DNA of 64,000 nt from JAIPDZ01 sp034522175 (lineage in GTDB: Bacteria > Desulfobacterota > DSM-4660 > Desulfatiglandales > Desulfatiglandaceae): positions 3,286,001-3,350,000 of the forward strand of contig JAXHLQ010000001.1 of assembly GCA_034522175.1 (NCBI GenBank), read 5' to 3'. Positions 63,543 to 64,000 of this stretch are shown here, piece by piece. Within the stretch, counting starts at the first letter, position 1. Each line of letters starts with the position of its first letter. Made by a program: the position numbers and the translations under genes. A model generated the notes under the pieces. It was not told where the DNA came from. It was given only the letters and a program-made list of their open reading frames with translations, and ran no database searches.

Positions 63543-64000
63543 AAAGCTATATGCCTCCAGTCCCATTTTCCCCGGATTGAGGATGTTGTCCGGATCAAAC
63601 ATCTTCTTTACCGAACGCATGACCGACATGCTCACCTCATCGTGTTCCATCTTCATGTACGGGATTTTGGCCAGTCCGATGCCGTGCTCTCCGGTCAATG
63701 TGCCGCCCATTTCAATGACCTTTTCGAACAATTCCTTGGACGCCGCTTCGACACGTCTTACCTGGTCGGAATCGGTTCCATCAAAACAGACCACCGGATG
63801 AAGGTTCCCGTCCCCCGCGTGGCCGACCGTGGGGATTCTCAGCTGATAGGTCTCGGCCAGATCAGAAATGGCCCTGAGCATATCGGGCACCTTGGACATG
63901 GGGACCGCCAGGTCTTCGACGATCAGGTTGTTGTTGATGCGGGCCACCACACCATATGCGGATTTACGGGCCGCCCAAAGGGCGGCAGCCCCTTCCGCGG
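63540..64000 (-). CDS. GlcD-type FAD-linked oxidase, 3' part (runs off the window)
   Basis: C-terminal domain of an FAD-linked oxidase of the glycolate/D-lactate dehydrogenase family. Visible landmarks are RINNNLIVEDLAVP, the FAD/substrate motif GHAGDGNLHP, GGTLTGEHGIGLAK and the C-terminal DPDNILNPGKMG. The N-terminal FAD_binding_4 domain lies outside the window. The stop codon (63540-63542) coincides with the edge of the IS630 element, so the last few residues may be changed from the original. Confidence 0.88.
   Translation of the reverse strand, partial: AEGAAALWAARKSAYGVVARINNNLIVEDLAVPMSKVPDMLRAISDLAETYQLRIPTVGHAGDGNLHPVVCFDGTDSDQVRRVEAASKELFEKVIEMGGTLTGEHGIGLAKIPYMKMEHDEVSMSVMRSVKKMFDPDNILNPGKMGLEAYSF

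Overview
The window looks like a chromosomal segment of a Desulfobacterota (deltaproteobacterial) sulfate reducer or close relative. The strongest pointer is the first operon, which encodes a Qrc-type menaquinone reductase: a multihaem cytochrome c, a Tat-exported MopB-family protein, a polyferredoxin and an NrfD-like membrane protein. This complex is known from sulfate-reducing bacteria, where it passes electrons from periplasmic hydrogenases and formate dehydrogenases to the quinone pool. Many other genes are housekeeping: nadB, xerD, purB, prmA, rsmE, lipA, folE2, a purH-like gene, efp/epmA, rarA and dnaE.

Layout. 1-5643: the qrcABCD operon plus an unlisted 52-residue membrane peptide. 5646-7259: nadB on the minus strand. 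7459-24100: one long plus-strand type II secretion operon in the order F-G-H-I-J-K-L-M-N-C-A-B-D-E, with adjacent ORFs and overlapping stop/start signals, ending in a HEAT-repeat membrane protein and a CPBP protease. 24106-25563: a secreted beta-propeller/PKD protein. 25878-32370: a flavoprotein, a YkgJ-type cysteine-cluster protein, a PAS histidine kinase coupled to an unknown gene, xerD and an M24 peptidase. 32526-46200: an RNB exoribonuclease, purB, an MFS transporter, a thiolase/DUF35 pair, prmA-rsmE, a metallo-beta-lactamase-fold protein, lipA and an SDR-DUF2867 protein. 46223-50599: an inverted-repeat element, then a 59-residue gene with folE2, purH-like, efp and epmA. 50857-58690: a J-domain protein, a nitroreductase, rarA, an unusual sensor kinase and dnaE. 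58881-60503: an exported Memo-family protein, an FMN-binding lipoprotein and a 57-residue ORF ending in Cys-Pro-Thr. 60504-63542: a decayed mobile-element zone (REP-like hairpins, a Fic remnant, an ISL3 transposase truncated by an IS630 element). 63540-64000: the 3' part of a GlcD-type oxidase that runs off the end.

Twelve genes, including the essential-type genes purB, gspF and gspG, are broken by single-base indels, mostly in homopolymer runs, and the family match resumes at once in the next frame. I infer that most of these are sequence or assembly errors, and I annotate each as one gene with the break marked. No tRNA, rRNA or CRISPR array was seen. The least explained parts are the Memo/FMN-lipoprotein/CPT-peptide cluster, the 52-residue companion of Qrc, the H-box-less hybrid kinase and the 142-bp inverted-repeat element.
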